From assembly GCF_001005295.1 (NCBI RefSeq), contig NZ_LBMK01000003.1:89169-136577 (forward strand): a stretch of 47,409 nt of DNA, given 5' to 3'. The notes beneath the pieces were generated by a model. The model saw only the letters and a list, made by a program, of their open reading frames with translations, ran no database searches and was not told where the DNA came from. The DNA is from Streptomyces yangpuensis (GTDB taxonomy: Bacteria > Actinomycetota > Actinomycetes > Streptomycetales > Streptomycetaceae). Below, in pieces: positions 1 to 9,498 of the stretch (the first letter of the stretch is position 1; each line of letters starts with the position of its first letter). The position numbers and the translations under genes are program-made.

Positions 1-1375
1 GGGGGGCCCCCGCCGCACCGGACGGACCGGACGAGGCGGGTGAGCCGGCGGCTGCGCCGGCAGCGGCGGCGGGGGCGGTCGCAGGGACGGGGGCTGCGGC
101 GGTTGCGGGGGCCACCGAAGCGGCGGGAGCGGTCGTACCGGCACCGGCCGGGCTCGCGGAGCCGGCGGCCCCGGAGGGTCCGGCCGCCCCGGTCGGACCG
201 GCCAGGCCCGCCGGGCCGGCGAGCGCATCCAGTGCCGTGTGCAGGCGGGCCGCCTCCGTACGCCACTTGCGGTCCACGACCTCTTCCGGATAGGCCGCCC
301 ACTCCACCGGGGACCAGTCGGGCCCGGCCTCGGCGGGTCCGCCGTGGAAGAGCCGCGCGGCCAGCAGGGAGGTCGCCTCGTCGATCACGCCGGGCTGCTC
401 CAGCAGGTCGCAGGCGGGCCGCTCGCCGAGTCGCGAGGTGAAGCCCTCCGCCAGCCGGTCGCGCCGCGACAGCTCGGTCAGCGCCGAGACCACCCCGGCG
501 TCCAGATGCGCGGGCCAGCGGCCCATCCGCCAGGCGGGCAGGGCCACCCGGGTGAGCAGCCGGTCCCAGCCCGCGTACGCCAGGCCCACCTGCTCCTGGG
601 CGACGATGCGCAGCCCGTAGTCCACACCCTGTGCCCGGTCCGACGCGGCGGCGGCCACCCCGCGCTCCATCTCGGCGGCGTCCGTCCGGCACAGCCTCAG
701 CAGGAGCCGGGCCGGGGCGGCGATCCAGCCGAGCCCGCGACGGCTGCCCACGTCCACGGCCGCGTCCAGGCCCCGCACGAAGCCCCGCGCGTCGGCTATG
801 TCCGGGTGCGCGGAAGGACCCGTACCGGCCACGACCGGCGCGAGGACCGCCCGCAGCTCCGCGACCCGCATCCACCACAGGAACGGCGAGCCGATCACCA
901 GCACCGGAGCCGCACCGGGCGCGGACTGGGGGCCGCCGGCTATGCCGCCCCGGCGGTGGGCCGCATGGGCGCGGTCCTCCAGCCAGCTGTCGCAGTCGGG
1001 CGTCAGGGCTATCGCGGAGGGCGGCGGCACGTCCATCCGGTCGGCCAGGTCCCGCACCAGACGGTAGAGATCGGGAGCGGCGGCCTCGGACAGCGGCACC
1101 GTCGGTGTCACCGCCGGGCCCGCCCGCAGCACCACCGCGGCGAAGACCCCGCCGAGGACCAGCACCAGCGCGGCCACCGCGCACACCACGAGCGTCACGG
1201 TGCCCCAGGGCCCGCCCGCCAGCCGTCCCGTCGTCCGGGCCGCCACCAGGACCACCGCGAGGGCGGCCGGCAGCAGCACAACGGCCAGGGCCCGGCTGCG
1301 CACGCGCAGCACGGCCAGGGCGCGGGACCGCGCGGACGGAACGCCCGCCTCCATGATCGAACCGATTCCGGACAC
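1..1375 (-). CDS. Membrane-anchored protein of unknown function, partial (C-terminus beyond left edge)
   Basis: An open minus-strand frame runs off the left edge, so at least 458 residues are visible without a stop. After a basic N-terminus there are two hydrophobic segments (about residues 27-43 and 57-77). A soluble part follows whose start (LYRLVRDLADRMDVPPPSAI) resembles the entry to M48-type peptidase folds, but I see no HExxH motif, so I do not call a peptidase. The last visible part is an Ala/Pro/Gly-rich low-complexity tail. I chose GTG at 1375 because an AGGGGG stretch lies about 12 nt upstream; ATG at 1354 is in frame but has no ribosome binding site. It is transcribed away from purD's 3' end in the same direction. 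Function unknown. Confidence 0.7.
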   Translation of the reverse strand, partial: MSGIGSIMEAGVPSARSRALAVLRVRSRALAVVLLPAALAVVLVAARTTGRLAGGPWGTVTLVVCAVAALVLVLGGVFAAVVLRAGPAVTPTVPLSEAAAPDLYRLVRDLADRMDVPPPSAIALTPDCDSWLEDRAHAAHRRGGIAGGPQSAPGAAPVLVIGSPFLWWMRVAELRAVLAPVVAGTGPSAHPDIADARGFVRGLDAAVDVGSRRGLGWIAAPARLLLRLCRTDAAEMERGVAAAASDRAQGVDYGLRIVAQEQVGLAYAGWDRLLTRVALPAWRMGRWPAHLDAGVVSALTELSRRDRLAEGFTSRLGERPACDLLEQPGVIDEATSLLAARLFHGGPAEAGPDWSPVEWAAYPEEVVDRKWRTEAARLHTALDALAGPAGLAGPTGAAGPSGAAGSASPAGAGTTAPAASVAPATAAAPVPATAPAAAAGAAAGSPASSGPSGAAGAP

Positions 1376-1590
1376 GGCCGGTCTCACCCCCTCTGCCCTG
1401 CGGCTGCGTTGCTCACTCCCCCACTGTGACACCCGCCACTGACATCGCAAGGTCGGTGGGCCAAGTGCCGGAATGCTTGCGCCGCACCCTAGTTGGGGCG
1501 CGCCCGGCCGTCAGGCAGACAAGCTGACGATCACCCGATGGAATGGCTTTGGGTAAAGGTGGATGCGTTCGAACGAGGCCGGATGCAGTC

Positions 1591-1612
1591 GCCCGCGGAC
1601 ATGCCCGCGGGC
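1591..1612 (-). terminator. Stem-loop downstream of purD
   Basis: A perfect 8-bp stem (GCCCGCGG/CCGCGGGC) with a 6-nt loop lies about 50 nt past the purD stop. There is no T run, as is usual for GC-rich actinobacterial terminators. The rest of the 1376-1661 gap shows no coding frame I would support. Confidence 0.5.
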
Positions 1613-1661
1613 CCGGGCGCGGAACGTGCGCACCGGGCCCGCGGGTCTGCGGGGCCGCTGC

Positions 1662-2915
<1,254 letters not shown>

Positions 2916-2975
2916 GCCGCTCAGCCTAGCCCGGACGACGGCGGCGGCTTCGTGCGGCCACCCAATCAGAACGGG

Positions 2976-5240
2976 CTACTCATTTGTGTACTCCTCCACA
3001 ACGGTCGCTCCGAGCTCGCGCACGATCAGGTCGTGTCCGGTCAGCGCGCTCTCGACGAGGTCGGGGTCGTCGTCCTCCGCGAAGTCGTCCTCGGGGGCGA
3101 CCGGCGGGGGTGCCTGCTGTACGGGCGGGGGCGGCGCGGAGGCCGACTGCTGGGGCTGCTGGGGCTGCTGCGACTGGTGAGACGGCTGCTGCGGCTGCTG
3201 CTGGGGCGCGGCCGGTCCCTGCGGCGCGGGGGTCTGCGGCGGCGGGGGCGGGCTGTACGCCGGGGCGGGCGCGGACGGAGCGCCATAGGACGAGCCGTAG
3301 GAGGAGCCGGGGGCCGAGGCCGGGACCGGGGAGCCGCCGACGACTGCGTCGATCTTCCAGTTGACCTGGAAGTGCTCGGCCAGAACCGCCTTGAGCACGT
3401 CCTCGCTGCCGCTGCTGGCGAAGTTGTCGCGGGCTCCGGCGTTGGGGAAGCCGAGCTGCAGGGTGGTCCCGTCGAAGCCGGTGACCTGGGCGTTCTGGCT
3501 GAGCAGGATCCAGGTGAACCGGCGGCGGTTCTTGACGGCCTCCAGGACGCCGGGCCACATCGCCTGCACCTGTCCGGCGCCGGCGGCCATGCCGGGGGAA
3601 GGCGCGGGGGCGGCGGCCGCGGCCGGGGCGGCCGCCGCCGGCGCCGGAGTGGCCGGAGTGGCCGGAACCTGCACGGGTGCGGGCGCGCCCTGGCCGGGCG
3701 CGGCCGCGCTGGGCCAGGCGCCGGGGGCAGGGGCCGCGGCGGCGGGCCGGGCGGCCGGGGCACCGCTGCCGGGCTGCGCGGCACCGGGCCACGCCCCGGG
3801 GGCGGGCGCCGCCTGGACGGGCGCGGCGGGCGCGGCGACGGGAGCGGCAGGCGCGGCCTGCGCCTGCGCCGGGGGAGCCGCGGCGGGCACGGGGGCCTGT
3901 ACGGGGGCCTGTACGGGAGCGGCGACCGGCGCGGCGGGAGCGGGAGCCTGAGCCGAGATCGCGGCGGCAGCGGCGGCCCGCGCGGCGGCCGGCCCCCCGC
4001 CCGGACCGGCGGGTGCCATGGCGTGCGCCTCGGGCCCGGGCACGTAGCCCATGGCGGGCGGCCCGGCAGCGAAGGCGGCGGCCCCGCTGCGCTCCAGGCG
4101 GTCCAGACGGGCCTGGAAGGACCGCTCGTCGTCGAAGGCGGCCGGGAGCAGTACGCGGGCGCAGATCAGCTCCAGCTGGAGCCGCGGCGAGGTCGCACCG
4201 CGCATCTCGGTGAGCCCGGCGTTGACCAGGTCGGCGGCGCGCGAGAGCTCGGCGGCGCCGAACACCGACGCCTGGGCCTGCATCCGCTCCACCACATCGG
4301 CGGGGGCGTCGATCAGCCCCTTCTCCCCGGCGTCGGGCACGGCGGCGAGGATGACCAGGTCGCGCAGCCGCTCCAGCAGGTCGGCGACGAACCGGCGCGG
4401 GTCGTTCCCGCCCTCGACGACCCGGCCGACGACCTCGAAGGCCGCCGCGCCGTCACCGGAGGCGAAGGCGTCGACGACGGAGTCGAGCAGCGAGCCCTCG
4501 GTGTAGCCGAGGAGCGAGGTGGCCATGGCATACGTCACACCCTCCTCGCCGGCGCCGGCGAGGAGCTGGTCCATGACGGACATCGAGTCACGCACGGAGC
4601 CCGCGCCTGCGCGCACGACGAGCGGCAGCACGCCGTCCTCGACCCGGGCGCCCTCCCGGCCGCAGACCTCGCCGAGGTACTCGCGCAGGGTGCCCGGCGG
4701 GACCAGCCGGAAGGGGTAGTGGTGCGTCCGGGACCGGATGGTCCCGATCACCTTCTCCGGCTCGGTGGTGGCGAAGATGAACTTGAGGTGCTCCGGCGGC
4801 TCCTCGACCACCTTCAGCAGGGCATTGAAGCCCGCCGAGGTGACCATGTGGGCCTCGTCGATGATGTAGATCTTGTAGCGGCTGGACGCGGGGCCGAAGA
4901 AGGCCTTCTCGCGCAGGTCGCGGGCGTCGTCCACACCACCGTGCGAGGCGGCGTCGATCTCGATGACGTCGATGGACCCCGGCCCGTTCCGGGCGAGGTC
5001 GCGGCAGGACTGGCACTCCCCGCAGGGGGTCGGAGTGGGACCCTGCTCACAGTTCAGACACCGGGCGAGGATGCGCGCGCTGGTGGTCTTTCCACACCCG
5101 CGCGGCCCGCTGAACAGGTACGCGTGATTGACCCGGTTGTTCCGCAGGGCCTGCATCAGGGGTGCAGTGACATGCTCCTGACCGATGACCTCGGCGAACG
5201 ACTCGGGGCGGTAGCGGCGGTACAGCGCAAGGGACGACAC
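2976..5240 (-). CDS. dnaX: DNA polymerase III subunits gamma and tau
   Basis: Clamp-loader ATPase subunit of the replicative polymerase. The GTG at 5240 gives MSSLALYRRYRPESFAEVIG, the standard DnaX N-terminus; the open frame extends further upstream but would then read through the SRP RNA gene, so I reject the longer start. The Walker A motif GPRGCGKTTSAR (about residues 45-56), the four-cysteine zinc module (CLNC...CGECQSC, about 64-82) and the Walker B IDEAHM are present. AAA+ and lid domains run to about residue 370. A long Ala/Pro-rich linker follows (about 390-570), then a conserved tau-like region (WILLSQNAQV) and a Gln/Pro-rich tail with an acidic end. At 754 residues it is in the normal range for the genus. 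Confidence 0.97.
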   Translation of the reverse strand: MSSLALYRRYRPESFAEVIGQEHVTAPLMQALRNNRVNHAYLFSGPRGCGKTTSARILARCLNCEQGPTPTPCGECQSCRDLARNGPGSIDVIEIDAASHGGVDDARDLREKAFFGPASSRYKIYIIDEAHMVTSAGFNALLKVVEEPPEHLKFIFATTEPEKVIGTIRSRTHHYPFRLVPPGTLREYLGEVCGREGARVEDGVLPLVVRAGAGSVRDSMSVMDQLLAGAGEEGVTYAMATSLLGYTEGSLLDSVVDAFASGDGAAAFEVVGRVVEGGNDPRRFVADLLERLRDLVILAAVPDAGEKGLIDAPADVVERMQAQASVFGAAELSRAADLVNAGLTEMRGATSPRLQLELICARVLLPAAFDDERSFQARLDRLERSGAAAFAAGPPAMGYVPGPEAHAMAPAGPGGGPAAARAAAAAAISAQAPAPAAPVAAPVQAPVQAPVPAAAPPAQAQAAPAAPVAAPAAPVQAAPAPGAWPGAAQPGSGAPAARPAAAAPAPGAWPSAAAPGQGAPAPVQVPATPATPAPAAAAPAAAAAPAPSPGMAAGAGQVQAMWPGVLEAVKNRRRFTWILLSQNAQVTGFDGTTLQLGFPNAGARDNFASSGSEDVLKAVLAEHFQVNWKIDAVVGGSPVPASAPGSSYGSSYGAPSAPAPAYSPPPPPQTPAPQGPAAPQQQPQQPSHQSQQPQQPQQSASAPPPPVQQAPPPVAPEDDFAEDDDPDLVESALTGHDLIVRELGATVVEEYTNE

Positions 5241-5341
5241 GCCTACGAGGTTATCCGGGCCCACCGACAACAGCGGCCCACGAACGCCACCGGCTCCGGA
5301 ACACGGGGCCGGGAACGCCAGGGCCGGCCCGGGAACGCAAA

Positions 5342-5431
5342 GGGCCCCCCACGCACCCGCCAGAGCCCACTTACCCTTGCTGCCTTCCGGCCCTGGGGGA
5401 GTTGGGTGAGATAGCGCCACGTGAGGGGCTG
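5342..5431 (-). ncRNA. ffs: Signal recognition particle RNA (4.5S/small bacterial type)
   Basis: The minus strand carries the SRP domain IV signature GGCCGGAAGGCAGCAAGGGT, the apical loop that binds Ffh. The flanks fold on each other: GCCCCTCACG at the 5' end pairs with CGTGGGGGGC at the 3' end in a 10-bp helix with one G-U pair. A TAGGGT -10-like hexamer sits at 5443-5438, which places the 5' end near 5431. A TTT follows the 3' end. The RNA targets membrane and secreted proteins co-translationally. The ends are good to a few bases. Confidence 0.9.
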
Positions 5432-5553
5432 GGCCCCACCCTAGCGGATCCACACCCCCGGAATCGACCCCGCCCCCCACCCGGACCCCCGCCGGATCCC
5501 CGCCGGACGATCACGTTCGCGAGCACCCCTCCACGTCTTGTATTGTTTGCGGC

Positions 5554-5638
5554 GGAGGATTCGCCTAGAGGCCTAGGGCGCACGCTTGGAAAGCGTGTTG
5601 GGGGCAACCCCTCACGAGTTCGAATCTCGTATCCTCCG
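5554..5638 (+). tRNA. tRNA-Ser (anticodon GGA)
   Basis: The 85-nt cloverleaf has acceptor GGAGGAT/ATCCTCC, anticodon stem CACGC/GCGTG around loop TTGGAAA (anticodon GGA), a long serine-type variable arm (TTGGGGGCAACCCC) and a T arm with GTTCGAATC. The discriminator is G. The following bases are CAG, so CCA is not encoded. A -10-like TATTGT lies at 5541-5546. This tRNA's 3' part is duplicated at 9246-9297 and appears to be an integration target. Confidence 0.97.
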
Positions 5639-5660
5639 CAGCCGCCTGAACAGGCGAAAC

Positions 5661-5695
5661 GAAGAACCCGGACCGCTTCAGCGGCCGGGTTCTTC
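5661..5695 (+). terminator. tRNA-Ser terminator
   Basis: GAAGAACCCGG pairs with CCGGGTTCTTC (11 bp) around an inner hairpin CCGC-TTCA-GCGG. It sits 22 nt past the tRNA, and a related hairpin follows the displaced tRNA fragment at 9322-9352. Confidence 0.85.
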
Positions 5696-5920
5696 GGCAT
5701 GTCCTGGCCTCAGTGCCAGTCTCGCTTATCTCGGGCATTCACGACATCTCGTACGGCGCGCCAGGATCGCCCGCACTCCAGCCCCGTCGACAGCCCGCCC
5801 TCTGCGGGTGAACTCCCCACCGAGTGGCGACGATGGACCCATCGAATGCGCGATTCTTGGCTCCGCTCGGGGCCGCTCCGGTCCCCAGCCGTGTTTCCCG
5901 GCCTCGCGAGGTGTTCCCCA

Positions 5921-8341
5921 ATGACGTCCCGATCCACGCTGACGGCCTGGCTGGCCGGCCTCGACGCCCCACGGCTGTCGCGCGTACTCGGGATACGGAA
6001 GGACGCCGTTGCGCCACCGGAGCCACGTTCCATGGAGGAGTCGGCGGAACGTCTTCTGCGGCCCGGCTCGGTGGCGCTCGTCCTGCCACAGCTACCGCTG
6101 CCCTGCCTCCAAGTGGCCGAGGCCCTGGCCGCCTTGGGAGCCCTGTCGCGCGGCGCCCTGGCGAGGGCACTGGGAGCGACGGCACCCACTGTCGCTCGGG
6201 AACTGGACGCCGTGCTGGAGGCTCTGGCCGATCACGCACTGGTCTGGCCGGACGGCGACGGGAACCTCCACATGGCCGCCCCCTTGCGGCAGGCGTGGGA
6301 CGCGCCTCTCGGGCTGGACGCACCGCTGGAGGAGCTGCTGGAAGGCGTGACCTCCGAGGAGCTGCGCGGCATGCTCGTGGCACTGGGCATCAAGCCGCCC
6401 GGCACCAGGCAGCAGCGCACGGCCGCTGTCCTGGAACATCATGGCGATCCGCAGCGCGTCGCCGCAGTGATCGCGAAGGCCCCTTCGGCCGCCCGGCAGC
6501 TGCTGGAGCGACGGGCGAAGTCCGCACCACAACACACGGAATTCGTCGTGTTCGGAGCCCCCATGGCCGATGTCCAGCCGGGTGAGCGATGGGCCCTGGA
6601 CAGGGGGTTCCTGATCCGCAACCGCCACGGATACGGGCCCGCCCGCATGCCCGCCGAAGTGACGCTCGCGCTGCGCGGGCCGGACTGGCGTGCGCCGTTC
6701 GACCCCGTACCGCCCGTGGCGGAGCTGGTGCCCGTCCCCGCGGTGGAGGTGGAACGGGAGGCAGCTGCGGCGGCCACGGCGTTCGCCGCCCACGCCGCCT
6801 CGGTCCTGTCGGCCTGCTCGGCTGCTCCACCGGCCCGGCTGAAGTCCGGCGGGATCGGCGCGCGTGAACTGGGGCGGATCGGCAAGGCCGCGCAGGCCGA
6901 TGATGCGGTGGTACGCATCACCCTGGAGATCGCCCACTCGGTGGGGTTGCTGGGCGCCGACGGCGACCGCATCGCACCCACCGCGGTATACGACACCTGG
7001 GTGGCGCAGGAACCGGCAGCGCAGTTCGCCGACCTGCTTCACGCATGGTGGAACCTGCAGTTCACTCCCTCGCAGTCCCGCGACGAGGACGACAAGTCGC
7101 TTCCTGCCGTGGCCGGAGCTCCTCGCTGCAGCGCCTGCCTGCAGGCCAGGCGCGGGCTGTTCGCAGCGGCGGCCGCGCTTCCGGAGGGTCAGGGTGTGCA
7201 GGTCGGCACCGATCTGGGTCCGCTCGTCGCCTGGCACCGTCCGCTCGCTCATCTGTCGTTCCACGACGAGACGCCCTGCGCCGCAGCGGTCCGCGAGGCC
7301 GAGCTGACGGGCGTCATCGCCCGAGGCGCACTCTCCCGGCTCGGTGCGGCCCTGGTGACGGGTGACCGGGAGGAACTGGCCGTCGCATGTCGACGGCTGC
7401 TGCCGGAGGCCACGAGAACGGCCCGGTTCGGTGGCGACCTCACCGCCATCGTCACCGGTACGCCCTCCGCACGCCTGGCCGAGCTCCTGGATTCGACCGC
7501 CGACCGGGAGACCAGCGGCACGGCCTCGGTATGGCGCTTCAGTGCCGACAGCGTCCGCCGCGCCCTGGACACCGGTCGCGCTTCGGACGAGATCTCGGCC
7601 GAGCTGACCGCCGTCGCCGACGGCCCCCTGCCGCAGCCCCTGTCCTATCTCATCGCCGACGCCGCCCGTCGTCACGGCCGTATGCGCATCGCCCCCGCCG
7701 CCTGCGTCATCCACAGCGACGAACCCGCGCTCCTGGCCGAGCTCGCCGCCCACCAGGCACTCGCCGCGCTCGGGCTGCGGCAGCTCGCCCCGACGGTGCT
7801 CGTCAGCGGCAGCTCGCCCGACAAGACCCTCGCCGCGCTCCGGAACCAGGGCTATGCGCCCGTCGCCGAGGCCGCGGACGGAACCGTACGCATCGAGAAG
7901 GTGCCGCCTCGACGGGCCGCCGCCGTTCCTGCCCCTCGGAAGGCCACCACGAAGGCCGGCACCGGACGCTCAGCACACCGGACGGCGAAGGAGCCTGCCG
8001 CAGTCGGCTCGTTCGGCCTGGCGGTCCGGCTGCTGGCCACCCCGCCGACCGCTCCGAAGCCCGACCCATCCGGCAACGGAGTCCCCTTCGGCACGGACAC
8101 CGAGGAGATCGTCGCCGGATACGCAAAGCAGCTGACGTACACAGACGTCCGCCAGCTCGCCCACGCCATCGACACGGGCACGGCCATCACCGTCGAGTAC
8201 GTCGCCGCCTCGGGCAGCCGCACCGTGCGCACCCTAGGCCGCCTCGAACTCGACCCGCCCTGCCTGGAAGCGTGGTGCCACCTGCGCGACGCCGAACGCG
8301 TCTTCACGCTTTCCCGTATCCACAGTGTCATGCCGGCGTAG
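5921..8341 (+). CDS. Helicase-associated domain protein with C-terminal WYL-like domain
   Basis: An 806-residue cytoplasmic protein. The N-terminal two thirds resemble the helicase C-terminal/XPB-Ssl2-like family common in actinobacteria (winged-helix-like LARALGATAPTVARELDAV, later ELGRIGKAAQADDAVVRITLE), but no Walker A or DExx motif is visible, so it is probably not a helicase itself. The last about 90 residues (AITVEYVAASGSRTVRTLGR through WCHLRDAERVFTLSRIHSV) match a WYL ligand-sensing domain. I chose ATG at 5921 (GAGGTG 7 nt upstream); longer in-frame starts would read back through the tRNA. A basic KATTKAGTGRSAHR linker precedes the WYL part. It lies alone between tRNA-Ser and its duplicated 3' end, so it looks like cargo. 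A nucleic-acid-related or regulatory role is inference. Confidence 0.85.
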   Translation: MTSRSTLTAWLAGLDAPRLSRVLGIRKDAVAPPEPRSMEESAERLLRPGSVALVLPQLPLPCLQVAEALAALGALSRGALARALGATAPTVARELDAVLEALADHALVWPDGDGNLHMAAPLRQAWDAPLGLDAPLEELLEGVTSEELRGMLVALGIKPPGTRQQRTAAVLEHHGDPQRVAAVIAKAPSAARQLLERRAKSAPQHTEFVVFGAPMADVQPGERWALDRGFLIRNRHGYGPARMPAEVTLALRGPDWRAPFDPVPPVAELVPVPAVEVEREAAAAATAFAAHAASVLSACSAAPPARLKSGGIGARELGRIGKAAQADDAVVRITLEIAHSVGLLGADGDRIAPTAVYDTWVAQEPAAQFADLLHAWWNLQFTPSQSRDEDDKSLPAVAGAPRCSACLQARRGLFAAAAALPEGQGVQVGTDLGPLVAWHRPLAHLSFHDETPCAAAVREAELTGVIARGALSRLGAALVTGDREELAVACRRLLPEATRTARFGGDLTAIVTGTPSARLAELLDSTADRETSGTASVWRFSADSVRRALDTGRASDEISAELTAVADGPLPQPLSYLIADAARRHGRMRIAPAACVIHSDEPALLAELAAHQALAALGLRQLAPTVLVSGSSPDKTLAALRNQGYAPVAEAADGTVRIEKVPPRRAAAVPAPRKATTKAGTGRSAHRTAKEPAAVGSFGLAVRLLATPPTAPKPDPSGNGVPFGTDTEEIVAGYAKQLTYTDVRQLAHAIDTGTAITVEYVAASGSRTVRTLGRLELDPPCLEAWCHLRDAERVFTLSRIHSVMPA

Positions 8342-8463
8342 GCAGACGACCTGGCGTACGCCCACGCCGAGGAGCGGCGGCATCACTCCCCGAGGAAAGC
8401 CGGGACACCGGTCATCCATCGAGATATATTCGATGGCACAGGTGATATCAGGAGGGATGCCCC

Positions 8464-8679
8464 ATGAGTCGAACCGTGATCGACCTCGACGACGAGCTGC
8501 TGGCCGATGTCGCCCGAGCACTCGGCACCAGCACCAAGAAAGAGACGGTCAACACCGCACTGCGCGAGGTACTCGAAAACCGGCGGAGGGCGCTCGCACT
8601 CGCCCGACTGCGCGCGGCCTCCGCCGACGGCGCCTTCGACCTGGAGCTCTTCCAGGAGAAGGGCGATTACCGTCGGTGA
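8464..8679 (+). CDS. vapB: VapB-type ribbon-helix-helix antitoxin
   Basis: A 71-residue protein starting MSRTVIDLDDELLADVAR, the classic VapB pattern of a DNA-binding beta strand followed by two helices (ARALGTSTKKETVNTALREV). The C-terminal half (FDLELFQEKGDYRR) is the expected toxin-wrapping tail. AGGAGGG lies 7 nt before ATG, an unusually strong ribosome binding site for this window. The stop overlaps the toxin GTG by 4 nt (GTGA). It should neutralise the following PIN nuclease and autorepress the operon; the AT-rich stretch ATATATTCG just upstream (about 8423-8433) is a plausible operator/promoter region. Confidence 0.92.
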   Translation: MSRTVIDLDDELLADVARALGTSTKKETVNTALREVLENRRRALALARLRAASADGAFDLELFQEKGDYRR

Positions 8680-9098
8680 ACGCCGCGCAGTTCCTGATCG
8701 ACACCAGCGCCCTGGCACGCTTCATGCGCACCGACGCCGAGCAGTTCGGCTGGGACCAGGCAGCCGCCGCCGGGCTCATCGCGACGTGCCCGATCACGGA
8801 GCTCGAATTCTTCTACAGCGCCCGCTCCGCGGCAGACCGCGCCCAAGGCATCGAGGACATGCGCCTGCTGTTCGGATGGGTGCCGGTCGATGACCGCGCC
8901 TACGACCGCGCCTGGCAGGTACAGGAAGCGCTCACCAAGCGAGGACAGCACCGCAGCGCTGGAGCCGTGGATCTGGTCGTGGCCGCTACGGCGGAACTGC
9001 AAGGGCTGACGCTCCTGCACTGCGACCGCGACTTCGAATGCATCGCGGCGGTCACCGGCCAGGCCCTTCAGTGGTACGGACCGGACACCGGCAAGTAA
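8676..9098 (+). CDS. vapC: VapC-type PIN-domain ribonuclease toxin
   Basis: A 140-residue PIN protein. The acidic catalytic set is intact: D9 in FLIDTSAL, E in ITELEFF (about residue 43), D in GAVDLVVAATA (about 99) and D in LLHCDRDFE (about 117). PIN toxins of this family cleave tRNA or rRNA and are held inactive by the cognate VapB. GTG at 8676 overlaps the antitoxin stop, so translation is coupled. An exact copy of the first 33 nt recurs at 11554 in a collapsed copy of the gene. It lies just left of the displaced tRNA-Ser end, so the pair may have stabilised the inserted segment. Confidence 0.93.
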   Translation: MNAAQFLIDTSALARFMRTDAEQFGWDQAAAAGLIATCPITELEFFYSARSAADRAQGIEDMRLLFGWVPVDDRAYDRAWQVQEALTKRGQHRSAGAVDLVVAATAELQGLTLLHCDRDFECIAAVTGQALQWYGPDTGK

Positions 9099-9245
9099 GG
9101 CAGAAGGCGGCCGAGCTCTGCTCTGTTCGCAGTCTCACTTCTGGTCTCGTTCACACCTGTCCGGACCCGTCTGGACGGGGCTACCGCGAACGCTCCGCCG
9201 CAGGTCAGGACGCCTACGGCCCCCGCCGGACCCCGGTACGAACAT

Positions 9246-9403
9246 TTGGAAAGCCTGTGGGGGCAACCCCTCACGAGTTCAAATCTCTTATCCTCCGCAG
9301 CCGCCTGAACAGGCGAAACGAGGAGCCGGACCGCTGATCGCGGTCCGGCTCCCCGGCATGCCCTGGTCTCAGTTCCGGTCCCACTTGTTTCGGACATTTA
9401 CTA
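9246..9403 (+). repeat. Displaced 3' part of tRNA-Ser(GGA) with downstream flank (attR-like direct repeat)
   Basis: Bases 9246-9297 repeat the tRNA-Ser from its anticodon loop (TTGGAAAGC) to the discriminator, with about four changes (one deletion, G to A in the T loop, others). The match continues past the tRNA through GCAGCCGCCTGAACAGGCGAAACGA and, at about 75-80%, to about 9403 (original copy about 5590-5748). No 5' half is present, so it cannot be a tRNA. This is the arrangement left by an element that integrated into the tRNA 3' end: intact tRNA on one side, old 3' end plus terminator on the other. The rest of the 9099-9498 gap holds a tRNA-unrelated module (about 9126-9215) that recurs near 11.2 and 11.5 kb. 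Confidence 0.85.
9322..9352 (+). terminator. Terminator after the displaced tRNA-Ser fragment
   Basis: GGAGCCGGACCGC pairs perfectly with GCGGTCCGGCTCC (13 bp) around a 5-nt loop. Its position relative to the tRNA fragment matches that of the terminator after the intact tRNA. Confidence 0.8.
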
Positions 9404-9498
9404 ACGAATCCCCATGGCGCCGTCGGCAGGTCGTCAGACACATGCCTGCGGCGGGCCCGGATCCCACGTTCAGTACGGCGCCACTACGATCGCCGGTC

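Noticed and set aside
5241..5480. Longer N-terminus of DnaX
   Set aside because: The extension is read from the SRP RNA gene; the family N-terminus starts exactly at the GTG at 5240.
5402..5920. Upstream extension of the helicase-associated protein
   Set aside because: It would translate through the SRP RNA promoter, tRNA-Ser and its terminator; homologous sequence begins at the ATG at 5921.
9246..9297. Second tRNA-Ser gene
   Set aside because: The acceptor 5' strand, D arm and 5' anticodon stem are absent, so it cannot fold; it is a displaced 3' fragment.
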